Assembly: GCA_047618505.1 (NCBI GenBank)
Contig: JBLHLB010000247.1
Span: 1-6,324 of the forward strand
Origin: JBLHLB01 sp047618505
Lineage (GTDB): Bacteria; Planctomycetota; UBA1135; GCA-002686595
Reading direction: 5' to 3'
Length of the DNA: 6,324 nt
Of this stretch, positions 6,267-6,324 are shown one piece after another (position 1 is the stretch's first letter; each line of letters opens with the position of its first letter). Under the pieces are notes generated by a model. The model saw only the letters and a program-made list of their open reading frames with translations, had not been told where the DNA came from and did not search any database. The position numbers and the translations under genes were made by a program.

Positions 6267-6281
6267 GCCGTCAGGCGACGA
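6262..6281. other. Perfect 8-bp stem-loop abutting the tandem repeat
   Basis: TCGTCGCC (6262-6269) and GGCGACGA (6274-6281) are exact reverse complements around the tetraloop GTCA. On the plus strand it is followed by ACC and an A7 run, not a T run. On the minus strand the T7 comes before the hairpin. It is therefore not a standard intrinsic terminator in either direction. It could be a cruciform, a REP-like unit or a binding site. Confidence 0.55.
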
Positions 6282-6298
6282 ACCAAAAAAACACCAGA

Positions 6299-6317
6299 GG
6301 GGGGATTGGGGGGGGGG
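6299..6317 (+). repeat. G6 and G10 homopolymer runs at window end
   Basis: G6 at 6299-6304 and G10 at 6308-6317 are separated by ATT, and the window then closes with CGGCCCC. Such long G runs are unusual and hard to sequence or assemble. They may mark a contig end or contain length errors. Confidence 0.7.
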
Positions 6318-6324
6318 CGGCCCC

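Larger units (their letters stand above)
5935..6324. other. Noncoding strand-asymmetric region upstream of the HtrA gene
   Basis: These 390 bases hold no gene I can support. The plus strand is strongly C-rich: over 6001-6120 I count about 60 C against 12 G, so a transcript toward the protease gene would be very G-rich. The promoter of the protease gene should lie here, but no clear -35/-10 pair stands out. Nested features are a G-quadruplex motif (6135-6150 on minus), a small inverted repeat TCGAT/ATCGA (6168-6172 and 6178-6182), four 9-bp tandem repeats (6231-6266), a perfect hairpin (6262-6281), an A7 run (6285-6291) and long G runs at the window end. Confidence 0.7.

Noticed and set aside
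6231..6281. CRISPR array from the repeats near the right end
   Set aside because: Units are 9 bp and contiguous with no spacers, and no cas gene is present.
6262..6291. Intrinsic terminator at the hairpin next to the A7 run
   Set aside because: The homopolymer is on the wrong side: A follows the hairpin on plus and T precedes it on minus, so neither direction gives stem then U-tract.

Overview
This is a GC-rich bacterial window with four complete protein genes and one partial gene. No rRNA, tRNA, CRISPR array, transposase or phage gene is visible. The lineage cannot be fixed from the sequence. The gene content (a carbamoyltransferase with an SxtJ/SxtK-type small membrane protein and an SGNH-type partner, a GT-C-like integral membrane protein with an appended extracytoplasmic domain, and a secreted two-PDZ HtrA protease) and the near absence of good Shine-Dalgarno sequences would suit a GC-rich environmental bacterium such as a planctomycete. 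That is a low-confidence guess.

Layout, left to right. Positions 2295 to 1 hold a minus-strand operon. It reads a 69-residue SxtJ/SxtK-like membrane protein (2295-2086), then a NodU/CmcH/SxtI-family O-carbamoyltransferase (2038-248), then the N-terminal 70 residues of a membrane-anchored protein, probably an SGNH/GDSL hydrolase, that runs off the left edge (212-1). Positions 2296-2658 form a divergent intergenic region with two good stem-loops. A 620-residue GT-C/PMT-like membrane protein follows on the plus strand (2659-4521). It converges across only 33 bases with a minus-strand secreted HtrA/DegP-type serine protease (5934-4555). Positions 5935-6324 are noncoding, with extreme strand asymmetry (cytosine-rich on plus, guanine-rich on minus). 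They contain a textbook G-quadruplex motif, a 4 x 9-bp tandem repeat, a perfect hairpin and long G homopolymers at the window end.

How the parts may work together: the carbamoyltransferase is expected to transfer a carbamoyl group from carbamoyl phosphate (through carbamoyl-adenylate) to a hydroxyl of a sugar or other small molecule. Its flanking membrane proteins suggest that the carbamoylated product is a surface or exported glycan or lipid-linked molecule. The divergent GT-C-like protein could supply a glycosylation step in the same envelope process, but that link rests only on proximity. HtrA is probably an independent envelope quality-control protease.
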